From positions 1-32,063 of the forward strand of contig DWWH01000058.1 in the NCBI GenBank assembly GCA_019119815.1: a DNA stretch of 32,063 nucleotides. The letters run 5' to 3'. Below are positions 22,048-30,621 of this stretch, in pieces. The notes beneath the pieces are model-generated. The model ran no database searches and was not told where the DNA came from. It was given only the letters and a program-made list of their open reading frames with translations. The position numbers were made by a program, and so were the translations under genes. The stretch is from Candidatus Eisenbergiella intestinipullorum (lineage in GTDB: Bacteria > Bacillota > Clostridia > Lachnospirales > Lachnospiraceae). Each line of letters starts with the position of its first letter. Within the stretch, counting starts at the first letter, position 1.

Positions 22048-23742
22048 TCACACATGGAAGCAGCTGCCGCCTACAAATTCCCTGACAATGGAATTCTGAG
22101 GAATGTTCTCACTGCTGACGCCCAGGAAATATTCCAGGAATTTCAGCAGGCGCTTGGCCTCAAAATATTCCGGCGCATCCCGGTCCACGCTGTATAAAAG
22201 CGGCTCCGCAAACTGCTTGAGCACAGACAGTTCATAGATCAGGGCGGAATTGAACATGGTATCCGCGCTTTCCTGGAAGGGGAAAATATTCTCCTCTTCT
22301 CCGCGCCGGACGGAATTCCACATGCGCAGGGTGTGGGTAGCGCTTGCCCCGCGTGTCCTGGCATCCCGTACCAGCCGGCGGATCAGACGGCCGTCCGTCG
22401 TGGCGATACGGTTGTGCGCGTCCACATTCAGGCTGGTGAGAGCGCTGATGTAGATCTTGTACTTGCTCTCCAGGGGAAGGGAATGGGACAGTCTGTCATT
22501 GAGGCCGTGAATCCCTTCGATCACCAGAATATCGTCCTTTCCCAGCCTGAGGAAATCCCCCTTGTACTCCCGCAGCCCGGTCTTGAAATTAAAACGGGGC
22601 ATCTCCAGGCGCTTACCCGCCAGAAGTCCGCACATATCCTCATTGAATTTTTCCACGTCGATGGCTTCCAGACACTCAAAGTTATAATTGCCGTCCTCGT
22701 CCAGCGGCGTTTTTTCCCGGTCCACAAAATAATCGTCCACCGCGATGGGATGGGGCGTCAGCCCATGGGTCTTTAGCTGGATGGACAGGCGGTGGGAAAA
22801 GGTGGTCTTCCCGGAGGAGGAGGGGCCCGCGATCATGACAAATTTCACATTGCCTCTCGCAGCGATGTCGCTGGCGATCTCCCCGATCCTTCTCTCCTGC
22901 AGGGCTTCCTGCACCAGGATCAGCTCCGCCAGATTTCCTTCGCAGATCTTGTCGTTCAGATCGGCCACCGTTTCGATCCCCATCTGTTCTCCCCAGTCGT
23001 TGGAACGCTCCAGAACATGAAAAAGCTTCTCCCTGGGCTCAAATTCCCGCACCTTCTCCGGCTCCCGGCGGCCCGGGAGCATCAGCATCATGCCGTCCCG
23101 GTAGGGTACCAGGTCAAAATACCGCAGATAGCCGGTGGAAGGAACCATATAGCCGTAGTTATAGTCATAGTAGCCGTCCAGGCAGTATACGTTGACATAG
23201 GAACCCCGCCTGTAACGGAACAGCCTCACCTTGTCATCCATTCCCTGAGAATCGAACAGTTCGATGGCCTCGTCCGTGGGATAGGCCCGCTTTATAATGG
23301 GCAGGTCGTCCCGGACCAGCTCCTGCATCCGCTCCTTCACCCGCTCCACAAAGCCGGGATCCATCTGCTCCTTTCCGTCCTTTCCCACGTAGAGCATCCG
23401 CTCTGCCAGTTCTCCCCTGGGCATGCAGAAATATCCCTTCCCGATGGAAAACTCCACCGAAGCCCGGCCCTCCTGAGGAGAGCCCGCCGTATCGCTGACC
23501 GCCTTCAGAAGGAGCATACAGGCGCTTCTCACATAGGTGTCGTGACCGATCCGGTCCGCCGTGGTCTGAAAGGTCACGGTCACATCCTTCGCCACATTCT
23601 TATACAGCTCCCTGATCTTGTTATTCGCCACTGCCAGCACGATCCTGTGACCGTATTCCTTCTGATGCTCCGCCGCGATCTGCTCGTAAGTCACGGGAGA
23701 TCGGTATTCTCTGCAGACACCGTTGACTGTCACCCTAACCAT
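22048..23742 (-). CDS. TGS-domain nucleoside (uridine) kinase
   Basis: A 564-residue three-part protein. An N-terminal TGS domain (about 1-62, with VTVNGVCREYRSPVTYEQIA) is followed by a threonyl-tRNA-synthetase-like second domain (about 65-225) and a C-terminal P-loop uridine-kinase domain (about 285-564) with Walker A GPSSSGKTT at 306-314. Relatives are annotated as nucleoside kinase and are common in clostridia and Thermotoga-like lineages. They are thought to phosphorylate uridine or cytidine with NTP in pyrimidine salvage; the role of the synthetase-like part is unclear. The start has ggagg 4 nt upstream. It follows trmK by 34 bp, at the end of the dgt-dnaG-rpoD-trmK run. Confidence 0.88.
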   Translation of the reverse strand: MVRVTVNGVCREYRSPVTYEQIAAEHQKEYGHRIVLAVANNKIRELYKNVAKDVTVTFQTTADRIGHDTYVRSACMLLLKAVSDTAGSPQEGRASVEFSIGKGYFCMPRGELAERMLYVGKDGKEQMDPGFVERVKERMQELVRDDLPIIKRAYPTDEAIELFDSQGMDDKVRLFRYRRGSYVNVYCLDGYYDYNYGYMVPSTGYLRYFDLVPYRDGMMLMLPGRREPEKVREFEPREKLFHVLERSNDWGEQMGIETVADLNDKICEGNLAELILVQEALQERRIGEIASDIAARGNVKFVMIAGPSSSGKTTFSHRLSIQLKTHGLTPHPIAVDDYFVDREKTPLDEDGNYNFECLEAIDVEKFNEDMCGLLAGKRLEMPRFNFKTGLREYKGDFLRLGKDDILVIEGIHGLNDRLSHSLPLESKYKIYISALTSLNVDAHNRIATTDGRLIRRLVRDARTRGASATHTLRMWNSVRRGEEENIFPFQESADTMFNSALIYELSVLKQFAEPLLYSVDRDAPEYFEAKRLLKFLEYFLGVSSENIPQNSIVREFVGGSCFHV

Positions 23743-23776
23743 CCTGCCTCCGTTCCGGCGCGCCAGCGCCCTGATG

Positions 23777-24745
23777 CTATTCCTGCGCGTTCTGTCTCAT
23801 CCATGCAGCGACCGTCTCCGCCAGCTCTGCCTCAGCCGCCAGCTCCTGCAGCCGCCTGCGGCTTCTTTCCGGCAGCGCCCCGGCCGCCTGCTCTGTCTCT
23901 GCCACCAGCTCTGCCTCTGCCGTCCGCTCTGTTTCTGCCGTCCGCTCCCTTCCTGTCTCCCCTTTTCTCTCTGTCTCCTGTGCTGCTCCTGCCGCCTGCG
24001 GCCCCGCGAGGATGGCTGCCCTGGCAGCGCTGTTTTTCCGGAGCATCTCCTCCAGATAGGCCAGAAGGACCGGATGGCGCATCCGGATAAGACAGAAGCC
24101 GTACCGTTCTCCGGCTTCCTTCCACTCCCGGGAAGAAAGGGAAAGCCCTTCGGGACGCTCCCAATCCGGCTGCAGCCCTGCGGGACGTTCAAAGCCTCCG
24201 CAGCCGGTTTCTTCCTTCCTTGTATTTTCCGCCCGGATGGCGGTATAGAACCGGCCGTCCTCCACTACCATATCTTCCGCCGTGATCCGATAGCCCAGAC
24301 GGAACAGCGTGCGCCGCACCAGCCACAGCTCCGACTGGGGCTGAAGGATCACAGTCCGCATCCGGGCAAGCTTCGGCGCCGCATCCTCCAGGATGCGCGC
24401 CGCCAGTCTTCCGCCCAGTCCCGCCATCAGCAGCGTATCCGCTTCCGGCCTTCTGCCGGAGACGGAGGCGGCCTCCTTCGGTCTTTTCCCGTCATCCGCC
24501 CATTCCAGGGCAGCCAGGCCGTCCGAAAGTCTCGTTTCTATGTAAGCGGACAGTCCCGCTTCCCGGATATGCTCCTCCGCACGGGCCAGAGGTCCGGCGT
24601 TCACGTCCATTGCAAGAACCCGGGGACAGATCCCGTTTTTCACCAGCCAGATGGCCGTATAACCGTGATCACAGCCCACATCGGCCGCCACGCTTCCCGG
24701 ATCCACCATGGATGCAGTCATCAAAAGCCGTTTTGACAGCTCCAT
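23777..24745 (-). CDS. trmK: tRNA (adenine-22-N1)-methyltransferase with low-complexity insertion
   Basis: A 322-residue SAM-dependent methyltransferase that methylates A22 in the D-loop region of certain tRNAs. SAM-binding motif ADVGCDHGYTAIWL is at 21-34, MDVNAGPL at 46-53, and GLGGRLAARIL (109-119) with LQPQSELW (134-141) follow; all are typical of TrmK/YqfN. Family members are about 230-240 residues. The excess is a segment around 84-101 and a Glu/Ala/Thr/Arg-rich repeat region at about 249-300 (TAETERTAEAEL...). The start at 24745 is preferred over Met 26 codons upstream because MELSKRLLMTASMV is the family start with aaggaaag before it. It lies 77 bp after rpoD, the conserved order in Firmicutes. 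Confidence 0.9.
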   Translation of the reverse strand: MELSKRLLMTASMVDPGSVAADVGCDHGYTAIWLVKNGICPRVLAMDVNAGPLARAEEHIREAGLSAYIETRLSDGLAALEWADDGKRPKEAASVSGRRPEADTLLMAGLGGRLAARILEDAAPKLARMRTVILQPQSELWLVRRTLFRLGYRITAEDMVVEDGRFYTAIRAENTRKEETGCGGFERPAGLQPDWERPEGLSLSSREWKEAGERYGFCLIRMRHPVLLAYLEEMLRKNSAARAAILAGPQAAGAAQETERKGETGRERTAETERTAEAELVAETEQAAGALPERSRRRLQELAAEAELAETVAAWMRQNAQE

Positions 24746-24822
24746 TTTCTTTCCTTCCTCATGCCGGCTCTTCCCGGCCGCTGTCCGTTTTGCACCGCTT
24801 CTGTTCCCTCCGGAAATCCGCA

Positions 24823-26019
24823 TCAGTCCAGATAGTCCTTCAGCTTGCGGCTGCGGCTGGGATGGCGCAGCTTGCGCAGCGCCTTCGCCTCGATCTGACG
24901 GATCCTCTCACGGGTCACGTTGAATTCCTTTCCCACTTCCTCCAGCGTTCTGGCGCGGCCGTCATCCAGGCCGAAACGCAGGCGCAGCACCTTCTGTTCC
25001 CGCTCCGTCAGGGTTCCCAGCACCTCATTAAGCTGCTCTTTTAATAGGGAGAAGGCCGCCGCATCCGCAGGGACGGGAACATTGTCGTCCTGGATGAAAT
25101 CGCCCAGATGGCTGTCTTCCTCCTCACCGATGGGCGTCTCCAGAGAAACCGGCTCCTGGGAGATCTTCAGGATCTCACGCACCCGCTCCACAGGCATGTT
25201 CATCTCCTCCGCGATCTCTTCCGGAGTAGGTTCCCGTCCCAGCTCCTGCAGCAGCTGTCTGCTGACACGGATCAGCTTGTTGATGGTCTCCACCATGTGT
25301 ACGGGAATGCGGATCGTTCTGGCCTGATCTGCGATGGCTCTCGTGATGGCCTGGCGGATCCACCAGGTCGCATAGGTGGAAAATTTGTAGCCCTTGCGGT
25401 AATCAAACTTTTCCACCGCCTTGATCAGGCCCAGATTTCCCTCCTGGATCAGATCCAGAAACAGCATGCCGCGCCCCACGTAGCGCTTGGCAATGCTGAC
25501 CACCAGACGCAGGTTGGCTTCTGCCAGACGCTTTTTCGCGTCCTCGTCTCCCTCTTCCATCCGCTGCGCCAGCTCGATCTCCTCATCCGCGGACAGAAGC
25601 GGCACCTTGCCGATCTCCTTCAGATACATGCGCACCGGATCCTCGATGCTGATGCCGTCCGGAACGGAAAGGTCGATATTTTCCATATCCACCTCATCCT
25701 CCTCGGACAGAAGGATCTCCTCATCCGGGATGTCGTCTTCGTCTCCGGTGATGCGCAGCACATCCACGCCGCTCTGCTCCAGCAGCTCCAGGAGCTTATC
25801 AAACTGCTCCTCATTGAGCTGCATATCCGCAAAATAGTCGTTGACCTCCTGGTACTCCAGGATGTTCTTCTTTTTCCTTGCGACCGTGATCAGACCGCGC
25901 ACCCGCTCCAGGAATTTCGCTTCCGCCGCCGCCCGTTCCTCCGGGGTCATTTCGGAAACGGGAGTGGCTTTCTTTCCTTCTTCTTTTTCCTGTGTCTTTT
26001 TACCCATCTTTACGTCCAT
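24823..26019 (-). CDS. rpoD: RNA polymerase primary sigma factor SigA
   Basis: A 398-residue housekeeping sigma factor. An acidic region 1.1-like N-terminus is followed by region 1.2 ([21 protein letters not shown]...), the core-binding and -10-recognition regions 2.1-2.4 ([41 protein letters not shown]), regions 3.x, and the -35-recognition helix-turn-helix 4.2 ([32 protein letters not shown]). The length is slightly above the usual 360-380 because of the N-terminus. Two nearby ATGs (Met1, Met5) are possible: Met1 has aggaagg very close, while Met5 has it at about 11 nt. It is 29 bp after dnaG and clearly co-transcribed with it. Confidence 0.96.
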   Translation of the reverse strand: MDVKMGKKTQEKEEGKKATPVSEMTPEERAAAEAKFLERVRGLITVARKKKNILEYQEVNDYFADMQLNEEQFDKLLELLEQSGVDVLRITGDEDDIPDEEILLSEEDEVDMENIDLSVPDGISIEDPVRMYLKEIGKVPLLSADEEIELAQRMEEGDEDAKKRLAEANLRLVVSIAKRYVGRGMLFLDLIQEGNLGLIKAVEKFDYRKGYKFSTYATWWIRQAITRAIADQARTIRIPVHMVETINKLIRVSRQLLQELGREPTPEEIAEEMNMPVERVREILKISQEPVSLETPIGEEEDSHLGDFIQDDNVPVPADAAAFSLLKEQLNEVLGTLTEREQKVLRLRFGLDDGRARTLEEVGKEFNVTRERIRQIEAKALRKLRHPSRSRKLKDYLD

Positions 26020-26048
26020 CCTTCCTGCGCATGTTACTATTGTTATCC

Positions 26049-27821
26049 TTAATCAAGGGAAATATGCGTTTTGCTAAGTTCTTCCAGTGCCTTTTTGCCC
26101 GCAATGACGCGGTTCAATGCTTCAATGTCGCTTCCCAGCCGTCCGCTGTCGTATTCGTAGCTGATCCTTTTGACCGAGACCAGAATATCATGCAGGGCCT
26201 TCTCCTTCTCCTTTTTCGTTTCCGGCTCCGGCAGGCTGGCGTTGAATATGGCCGCCACCTCTCTCTGCTGTTCTTCCTCCGGAAACATGCTGATGATGGC
26301 AGCCGCGTTCACCTCCCCGCGGGAGAGATCCGCAAACAGCTTCTGCGCCACCTTCCGATACAGCTCCTGCGTAAAGTCCTCCGGCGAAACAAAGGCGGCA
26401 ATCCTGGGATAGATCTGCGGTTCCTCCGCCAGCCAGGTCAGAAGCAGGCGCTGCGTCTTTTTTGCGTTGTCTTCCGGCGTGGTCTTCTTCTGTATTCCCG
26501 ATTTCGGCCGTTCCACCGGACGGGCATAGCCCGTGCTTGCCGCCGCAGCCGTCACCAGCTTCCGGAGGCTGTCAAAGCCGATGTGGTACTTCTGCGCCAC
26601 GGCCTCCAGATAGTTTTCCCGCTCCACCTCTTCCGAAAATCCGCACAGCTTCTGTGCCACAGCCCGGTAAAACTGCGTCTTTTTCTCCGGATCGCTCAGG
26701 TCATATTCCCGCTCCAGCATGCGGATCTCAAACAGGAAACTGTTCTCCGCATTGTCGATCCGCTCCTGAAAAGCCTCCGGTCCCAGATTTTTGATGAATT
26801 CATCCGGATCCTTATAAGGCTCCAGGTTCAGGACCCGTCCCGTAAGCCCCGCCTCCCGCAGAATGCCGATCGCCCTGAGAGCTGCCTTCACGCCGGCGCC
26901 GTCGCTGTCGTAGGACAAAAGCACCTCCTTCGTATAGCGCTTCAGGAGCCCGGCCTGTCCCAAAGTAAAAGCGGTTCCGAGGGATGCCACCGCCTGATCG
27001 AAGCCCGCCTGGTGCATGGCGATCACATCCATGTAGCCCTCACAGAGGATGATGTTTCCCTTCCTGGAGGAACGGGCGAAGTTCAGCCCGTACAGGTTCC
27101 TGCTCTTATCAAAGACCGGCGTTTCCGGAGAGTTCAGGTATTTGGGCTTTCCCTCTCCCATCACCCGTCCGCCGAAGCCGATGACCCGATGATTGATGTC
27201 CTCGATGGGAAACATCACCCGGTTCCAGAATTTATCATACATGCCGTGCTTTTCATCCGTATTGCACAGTCCCGCCTCCCGGATCAGCTCCTCCGAAAAG
27301 CCTTTGCTTTTCAGGTAACGCACCAGGTCGTCCGGCGTTTTATTGGCAAATCCCAGGCCGAAGCGGTGAATCGTTTCGTCCGTCAGCTTCCTTCCCCGCA
27401 GATAGGAAAGCCCCTGCTCTCCCTGCTTTGCGCGCAGCTGATAATAGAAATATTTCGCCGCTTCCTTATTGACGGCGAGAAGCCTGCTCCTTCTGCTCTG
27501 TTCTCTTTTGGCTTCCTCCGATTCGTCCTCCTGCGGCAGCCGGATGCCCGCCCGGTCCGCGAGCGCTTTCACCGCCTCCGGAAACGTGTCGTTTTCATAT
27601 TCCATCAGAAAGGTGAACACGTTTCCTCCTGCCCCGCAGCCGAAGCAGTAATACATCTGCTTGGAACGGGACACAGAAAAGGAAGGGGATTTTTCATTAT
27701 GAAACGGGCAGAGCCCGAAATAATTGGCCCCCTTCTTCTGCAGATGAACGTAACCGGAAATCACGTCCACAATATCATTTCTCGACCTGACCTCCTCGAT
27801 CAGCTCGTCCGGATAATACAA
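26049..27821 (-). CDS. dnaG: DNA primase
   Basis: A 590-residue primase that lays RNA primers for replication. The N-terminal CHC2 zinc-binding domain has Cys38, His41, Cys59 and Cys62 ([11 protein letters not shown]...YCFGCGAGG). The catalytic core includes the RNAP-basic region and a Toprim domain with [14 protein letters not shown] and YDSDGAG. The C-terminal part is the helicase-interacting domain. The frame is open 39 codons further but without family similarity. TTG at 27821 gives [21 protein letters not shown], the normal start, and has gagg 5 nt upstream, so a TTG start is chosen. It lies between dgt and rpoD, the classic macromolecular-synthesis arrangement. Confidence 0.95.
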   Translation of the reverse strand: MYYPDELIEEVRSRNDIVDVISGYVHLQKKGANYFGLCPFHNEKSPSFSVSRSKQMYYCFGCGAGGNVFTFLMEYENDTFPEAVKALADRAGIRLPQEDESEEAKREQSRRSRLLAVNKEAAKYFYYQLRAKQGEQGLSYLRGRKLTDETIHRFGLGFANKTPDDLVRYLKSKGFSEELIREAGLCNTDEKHGMYDKFWNRVMFPIEDINHRVIGFGGRVMGEGKPKYLNSPETPVFDKSRNLYGLNFARSSRKGNIILCEGYMDVIAMHQAGFDQAVASLGTAFTLGQAGLLKRYTKEVLLSYDSDGAGVKAALRAIGILREAGLTGRVLNLEPYKDPDEFIKNLGPEAFQERIDNAENSFLFEIRMLEREYDLSDPEKKTQFYRAVAQKLCGFSEEVERENYLEAVAQKYHIGFDSLRKLVTAAAASTGYARPVERPKSGIQKKTTPEDNAKKTQRLLLTWLAEEPQIYPRIAAFVSPEDFTQELYRKVAQKLFADLSRGEVNAAAIISMFPEEEQQREVAAIFNASLPEPETKKEKEKALHDILVSVKRISYEYDSGRLGSDIEALNRVIAGKKALEELSKTHISLD

Positions 27822-27879
27822 AATTGCCTCACACCCTTCCCCGCTGCCCGCAGGACACCGCCGTCTGCGGCAGCCGTTC

Positions 27880-28893
27880 CTATGCCCTGAGCGGCCAGCA
27901 TTTTGGAATGTAGATCTCCTCGTACTGAGCGATGGCAAACCGGTCGGTCATCGCCCCTATGTAATCACACACCACCCGTTCCCTGGGCTCTCCCCGCTCC
28001 ATGAGCATCTGAAATTCCGCAGACATCTTTTCCAGATGATGCAGATAATAATCATACAGCGTTTCGATGAGCAGCTCCGCCTTTCCCTCCTCTCCCTTGG
28101 CGTAGGGATTGGTGTAAACATTGGAAAACAGAAAGGCCCGCAGCTTCTTCATGGCTCCGCCCACCTCAGGGGACATGCAGATCTCATTTTTCCCGAAGCT
28201 GTTCGTCACGATGTCGTGGATGAACCGGTCCAGCCGCTCTCCCGTGGTCCTTCCTGCGGTTTCCTGGATGTCCTTCGGGATGTCCGACTCCTTCAGAATG
28301 CCGGCGCGGATGGCATCGTCACAGTCGTGGTGAATGTAGGCGATCTTGTCGGACAGGCGGACGATCTTCCCTTCCAGCGTGGCGGGATTTCCCTTCGTCT
28401 GATGGTTGCGGATGCCGTCCCTCACCTCAAAGGTCAGATTCAGCCCCTGTCCGTCCTTCTCCAGCACATCCACCGTACGCACACTCTGCTCGCTGTGTTC
28501 AAAGCCGTAGGGACAGACCCGGTTCAGAGCCCGCTCCCCCGCATGGCCGAAGGGCGTATGCCCCAGATCATGTCCCAGAGCGATGGCTTCCGCCAGATCC
28601 TCATTCAGCCGCAGGGCCTTTGCAATGGTCCTGGCATTCTGGGAAACCTCCAGCGTATGCGTCAGCCTGGTCCGGTAGTGGTCTCCCTCCGGTGCGAGGA
28701 ACACCTGGGTCTTATCCTTCAGCCTGCGGAATGCCTTGCAGTGAAGGATCCGGTCTCTGTCCCTCTGAAAAACCGGCCGGATGTCACAGGGCTCCTCGTC
28801 TCTGAGCCTTCCCAGCGAATGCCTGCTCAGAGCAGCGTAAGGGCTCAGGTATTTTTCTTCCCACTGTTCCAGATTTTCCCGAATTGTTGTCAT
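27880..28893 (-). CDS. dgt: Deoxyguanosinetriphosphate triphosphohydrolase-like protein
   Basis: A 337-residue HD-domain enzyme expected to hydrolyse dNTPs to nucleoside and triphosphate, controlling dNTP pools. HD metal ligands are visible: His79 (RLTHTLEV), His108-Asp109 (GHDLGHTPFGHAGE) and a later Asp in SDKIAYIHHDCDD. The N-terminal RDRDRILHCKAFRRLKDKTQVF is conserved. It is a short Dgt type, usual in Firmicutes upstream of dnaG. The start has ggag 9 nt before it. The gap to dnaG is 58 bp. Confidence 0.93.
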   Translation of the reverse strand: MTTIRENLEQWEEKYLSPYAALSRHSLGRLRDEEPCDIRPVFQRDRDRILHCKAFRRLKDKTQVFLAPEGDHYRTRLTHTLEVSQNARTIAKALRLNEDLAEAIALGHDLGHTPFGHAGERALNRVCPYGFEHSEQSVRTVDVLEKDGQGLNLTFEVRDGIRNHQTKGNPATLEGKIVRLSDKIAYIHHDCDDAIRAGILKESDIPKDIQETAGRTTGERLDRFIHDIVTNSFGKNEICMSPEVGGAMKKLRAFLFSNVYTNPYAKGEEGKAELLIETLYDYYLHHLEKMSAEFQMLMERGEPRERVVCDYIGAMTDRFAIAQYEEIYIPKCWPLRA

Positions 28894-28908
28894 CTGACGT
28901 TCTCCCGC

Positions 28909-29019
28909 AGCGGGCCCCTTCGGCGGCCCGCTTTTGAAAGCGCAAAAAGGAAAGGCGTTTGTTTCCTTCCCGGTCAGTTTTCCATCGGTTTCGGGAGCCG
29001 GAAAGCCCGGTTCCCGAAA
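28909..29019. terminator. Hairpins in the dnaJ-dgt spacer
   Basis: The 234-bp spacer between the J-protein stop and dgt contains an 8-bp GC-rich hairpin (28909-28916 with 28925-28932) just upstream of dgt and a 13-bp hairpin (28989-29001 with 29007-29019, one G-U) nearer the J-protein gene. The second is the better terminator candidate for the minus-strand J-protein gene, though its T-tract is poor. The ttttgaaag/ctttcaaaa pair (28932-28940, about 29043-29051) adds a longer-range inverted repeat. A promoter for the dgt operon should lie here, but I cannot identify a good pair of boxes. Confidence 0.45.
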
Positions 29020-29127
29020 CCCGCTATTTTATTATTCTGCGTTTTCTTTCAAAATCCTTTTTTATTTCTTCAGAATATTTTTGCTCCTGTCCGGCCGGAT
29101 CAAAACACCGCCGCAGTTTCTGCATTT

Positions 29128-30204
29128 TTATGCCGCCGGATTGCGTTTTCTCCTGCTTCCCGCCTGTGCCTGCGGATTGCAGGCCTCCTCGAATTCCTTC
29201 AGCTTCTGTCTCGCCTCCTGGCTCAGGTTCGTGGGAACCTGGATCTGAACGGTCACATACTGATCTCCGTAAACGCCGGGCCGGTTCATGGAAACGATTC
29301 CCTTTCCCCGCAGCCGGATCCTGGATCCGGACTGGGTCCCTTCTTTGATCTTGCAGATCACGCTGCCCGAAATGGTGGGCACTCTCACCTCTCCGCCGAA
29401 AACAGCGGTGGTAAAGGGAACCGAAACGGTGGTGTATACATCCATACCCCTGCGCTCAAAGCCGGGCTTCGTCCCCGCCGTCACCTTCAAAAGCAGGTCG
29501 CCCGCCTGGCCTCCTCCCTCCCCGGGCGCACCCTTTCCCTTCAGGCGGATGGTCTTTCCCGATTCAATGCCTGCCGGGATATGCACCTGCAGGGACAGGA
29601 TGCTGCCATCCTGCTTCTGCAGCCGGATCACCTTGTCGCAGCCAAAGGCCGCCTCTTCAAAGCTGACCGATACCTCCGCCTGCAGATCGGCTCCCTTCCG
29701 CGCGCCGCCGTAGCTTCCAAAGCCGCTGTCCGCATAGCCGGCGCCGCCGCCGTATCCTCCCGCATAGCCGTCAAACCCTCCGAAGCCTCCGTAAAAGCTG
29801 CTTCCTTTCGTCCTGCTTCCGGCTTTTTTTCCGGCCCCATGGAACAGATCGCCGAACAGGTCTCCGAACAGATCGTCCATATCCGCCCCTTCAAAGTGGA
29901 ATTCCTGATAATTTCCGTTTCCGTCAAAGCCGCGGAAGTCTCCGTTTCCTCCATATGCGCCGCTCTGGGCGCTTCCGTCAAAGGCTGCGTGACCGTATCT
30001 GTCATAAAGCTTCTTCTTCTCCGGATCGCTCAGCACCTCATAGGCCTCCGTCGCTTCCTTAAACATCTGCTCCGCATGTGCATTTCCCGCATTCGTATCG
30101 GGATGATACTTCTTCGCCAGTTTTCTGTATGCTTTTTTGATCGCCGCAGCGTCCGCATTCCTGTCAACGCCCAGCACTTCGTAATAATCTCTTTTTGCTG
30201 CCAT
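29128..30204 (-). CDS. dnaJ: J-domain co-chaperone without zinc finger (DnaJ type II/CbpA-like)
   Basis: A 358-residue DnaJ-family protein that stimulates an Hsp70 ATPase and helps fold or refold proteins. The J-domain occupies 1-70, with HPD at 34-36 in [11 protein letters not shown] long Gly/Phe/Tyr-rich linker follows (about 77-180, [18 protein letters not shown]). Then come the two beta-barrel substrate-binding domains (about 183-345), with [22 protein letters not shown] and the [12 protein letters not shown] stretch. The four CxxCxGxG motifs of canonical DnaJ are absent. No dnaK or grpE adjoin it, so this is probably an auxiliary J-protein. The ATG at 30204 has ggag 9 nt upstream; two ATGs slightly upstream lack a ribosome site. 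Confidence 0.9.
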   Translation of the reverse strand: MAAKRDYYEVLGVDRNADAAAIKKAYRKLAKKYHPDTNAGNAHAEQMFKEATEAYEVLSDPEKKKLYDRYGHAAFDGSAQSGAYGGNGDFRGFDGNGNYQEFHFEGADMDDLFGDLFGDLFHGAGKKAGSRTKGSSFYGGFGGFDGYAGGYGGGAGYADSGFGSYGGARKGADLQAEVSVSFEEAAFGCDKVIRLQKQDGSILSLQVHIPAGIESGKTIRLKGKGAPGEGGGQAGDLLLKVTAGTKPGFERRGMDVYTTVSVPFTTAVFGGEVRVPTISGSVICKIKEGTQSGSRIRLRGKGIVSMNRPGVYGDQYVTVQIQVPTNLSQEARQKLKEFEEACNPQAQAGSRRKRNPAA

Positions 30205-30242
30205 ATCAATCATCTCCATATTTATAAAGAAAATATCCGATC

Positions 30243-30423
30243 TCTGCAGTCCTGCCTTCGGCAGAACAACAGCCGAATCCTTTGTCTTCTTGTTCTATAT
30301 GTAATATAACAGCCATTCGCACTGCTGTCAACCCCTTACGGGATTTTATATCCCGGATGCTTCCGGCCGGTCTGTTTTCGCACGGTCTGCGCAGAAAATG
30401 GGCGGACCCGGCCGAACAGGAAC
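30243..30423 (+). mobile_element. Decayed third copy of the 135-bp inverted-repeat element
   Basis: The right half (30352-30423) aligns without gaps to the right half of copies 1 and 2 at roughly 80 percent by eye, including ggatgcttcc, ggtctgttttcg, acggtctgcgcag and the end gaacaggaac. The left edge is weak: tctgcagtcctgccttcggcag resembles the first hairpin, and the middle does not match. Flanks atccgatc (30235-30242) and ttccgttc (30424-30431) agree at 6 of 8 positions, exactly where a target duplication would be. It is 46 bp longer than the intact copies. Confidence 0.55.
30303..30331 (-). promoter_or_regulatory. Promoter of the J-domain protein gene
   Basis: On the minus strand TTGACA (complement of 30326-30331), a 17-bp spacer and TATATT (complement of 30303-30308). 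Transcription would start near 30296, giving a leader of about 92 nt that contains a small ctgcc/ggcag hairpin. No CIRCE-like inverted repeat is seen. It lies inside the decayed repeat element. Confidence 0.8.
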
Positions 30424-30430
30424 TTCCGTT

Positions 30431-30504
30431 CACAATTTCTCCTTATTTTTTTCACAATTGCTCCCCACAATCACAACTTTTTCATCACAATTCTCTCCTA
30501 TACT
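30431..30504 (+). promoter_or_regulatory. htrA promoter region with repeated CACAATT sites
   Basis: CACAATT occurs at 30431-30437, 30453-30459 and 30486-30492, spaced 22 and 33 bp, with a related CACAATC at 30466. The second is part of TTTTTTCACA. A TATACT -10 box lies at 30499-30504 with only a weak -35 (ACTTTT, 30476-30481, 17-bp spacer), as expected of an activator-dependent promoter. The 5' leader of about 110 nt holds a gcagaca/tgtctgc hairpin (30554-30569). Confidence 0.6.
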
Positions 30505-30621
30505 GCAAAGCATAGAAACAAAGAAAGGCATTCCGAAAAGGCGCAGGCCTCAGGCAGACAGATGTCTGCGGCGGATGTCTCAAAAAGAAGCTTATGATCA
30601 TCAGGAAAGGAGATCTTTTAG

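Noticed and set aside
25992..27890. A 632-codon plus-strand open frame
   Set aside because: Antisense to dnaG with its zinc finger and Toprim motifs; composition is that of a shadow frame.
30205..30300. A CIRCE element upstream of the J-protein gene
   Set aside because: The 9-9-9 inverted repeat TTAGCACTC/GAGTGCTAA is absent; only a small ctgcc/ggcag hairpin is present.
28036..30309. A 757-codon open frame on the plus strand
   Set aside because: It lies antisense to dgt and dnaJ, both with intact catalytic motifs; openness follows from GC-rich codon use on the other strand.
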